From SPDF01 sp963699825 (lineage in GTDB: Bacteria; Gemmatimonadota; Gemmatimonadetes; Gemmatimonadales; GWC2-71-9), in contig CAVOVI010000008.1 of NCBI GenBank assembly GCA_963699825.1, positions 32,312 to 96,311 on the forward strand: 64,000 nt of DNA, given 5' to 3'. The position numbers and the translations under genes were made by a program. The notes under the pieces are model-generated. The model was given only the letters and a program-made list of their open reading frames with translations. It was not told where the DNA came from and did not search any database. Positions 63,896-64,000 of this stretch are shown piece by piece; position 1 is the stretch's first letter, and each line of letters begins with the position of its first letter.

Positions 63896-63917
63896 GGGGG
63901 ATTGAATTCAATCCCCC
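63896..63917 (-). terminator. 22-bp palindrome after cysS
   Basis: GGGGG-ATTGAATTCAAT-CCCCC is a perfect palindrome, forming a nine-pair stem with a four-base loop. It starts one base past the cysS stop. Only weak T content follows, so it may be a terminator or a mRNA-stabilising end. Confidence 0.6.
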
Positions 63918-63918
63918 C

Positions 63919-64000
63919 TCAAGTCTGCCTCCACTTGGTGCCCCCCTGCCCATCCTCAAGTGTGATCCCCTTCTCCGCCAATTCGTCGCGGATCTGGTCC
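63919..64000 (-). CDS. cysS: Cysteinyl-tRNA synthetase, last codons
   Basis: The 26 visible codons read DQIRDELAEKGITLEDGQGG and end TKWRQT. 'IRDELAEKGI.LED...GTKWR' is the conserved C-terminus of CysRS. The rest lies beyond the window on the right. It is the third aminoacyl-tRNA synthetase gene in the window. Confidence 0.8.
   Translation of the reverse strand, partial: DQIRDELAEKGITLEDGQGGTKWRQT

Overview
The window is a GC-rich bacterial chromosomal segment dominated by housekeeping genes. Its gene content fits Gemmatimonadota or a close relative: an ECF sigma factor of the TIGR02999 type beside a TolB/TPR Ser/Thr kinase, a eukaryotic-type single-chain GlyRS, a large SI3-type insertion in RpoC, a zinc-ribbon S14, and many secreted proteins with Ala-Gln signal ends. 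The phylum is an inference from gene content; no 16S gene is present.

Layout. 1-5.8 kb (+ strand): the end of an ABC exporter, a SIMPL-domain protein, a broken Vps62-like/beta-barrel protein and a secreted sulfatase. 5.9-8.5 kb (-): a CcdA-Fur pair, an unknown protein and a TIGR00300 (LOR/SDH) enzyme. 8.7-10.3 kb (+): a secreted DUF1254/DUF1214 protein. 10.3-13.8 kb (-): priA and a dipeptide-epimerase-like enzyme. 13.9-16.5 kb (-): an operon of a beta-propeller, two small proteins (one ubiquitin-like) and an HDAC-family deacetylase. 16.6-25.3 kb (-): a small zincin, a Cys/Met PLP enzyme, glyS, purA, an M28 peptidase, a PilT-like ATPase, trpS, map and adk. 26-41.3 kb (-): an unbroken str-S10-spc supercluster from rpsL to secY, driven by a clear sigma-70 promoter. 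41.5-50.1 kb: an accessory block (a vanadium-haloperoxidase/PAP2-like lipoprotein, ECF sigma factor plus a giant membrane kinase, and a leishmanolysin-like lipoprotein) lying between rpsL and rpoC, which are often adjacent in bacteria. 50.2-63.2 kb (-): tRNA-Thr, Tyr, Gly, Thr, then rpmG, secE, nusG, rplK, rplA, rplJ, rplL, rpoB and rpoC, again from a clear promoter. The end holds a YbjN-like protein and the last codons of cysS.

How the genes work together. Most of the window is the translation and transcription core: ribosomal proteins, EF-Tu, EF-G, RNA polymerase beta and beta-prime, NusG, SecE and SecY, three aminoacyl-tRNA synthetases, methionine aminopeptidase and adenylate kinase. Start and stop codons often overlap, which implies translational coupling. 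Unlike many bacteria, the alpha operon (infA, rpmJ, rpsM, rpsK, rpsD, rpoA, rplQ) does not follow map.

Quality warning. About 30 otherwise well-conserved genes, including rpoB, rpoC, tuf, fusA and many ribosomal proteins, carry frameshifts. Nearly all those I could resolve are single inserted bases. This most likely reflects sequencing or assembly error rather than gene decay, so coordinates for these genes span the whole reconstructed gene.
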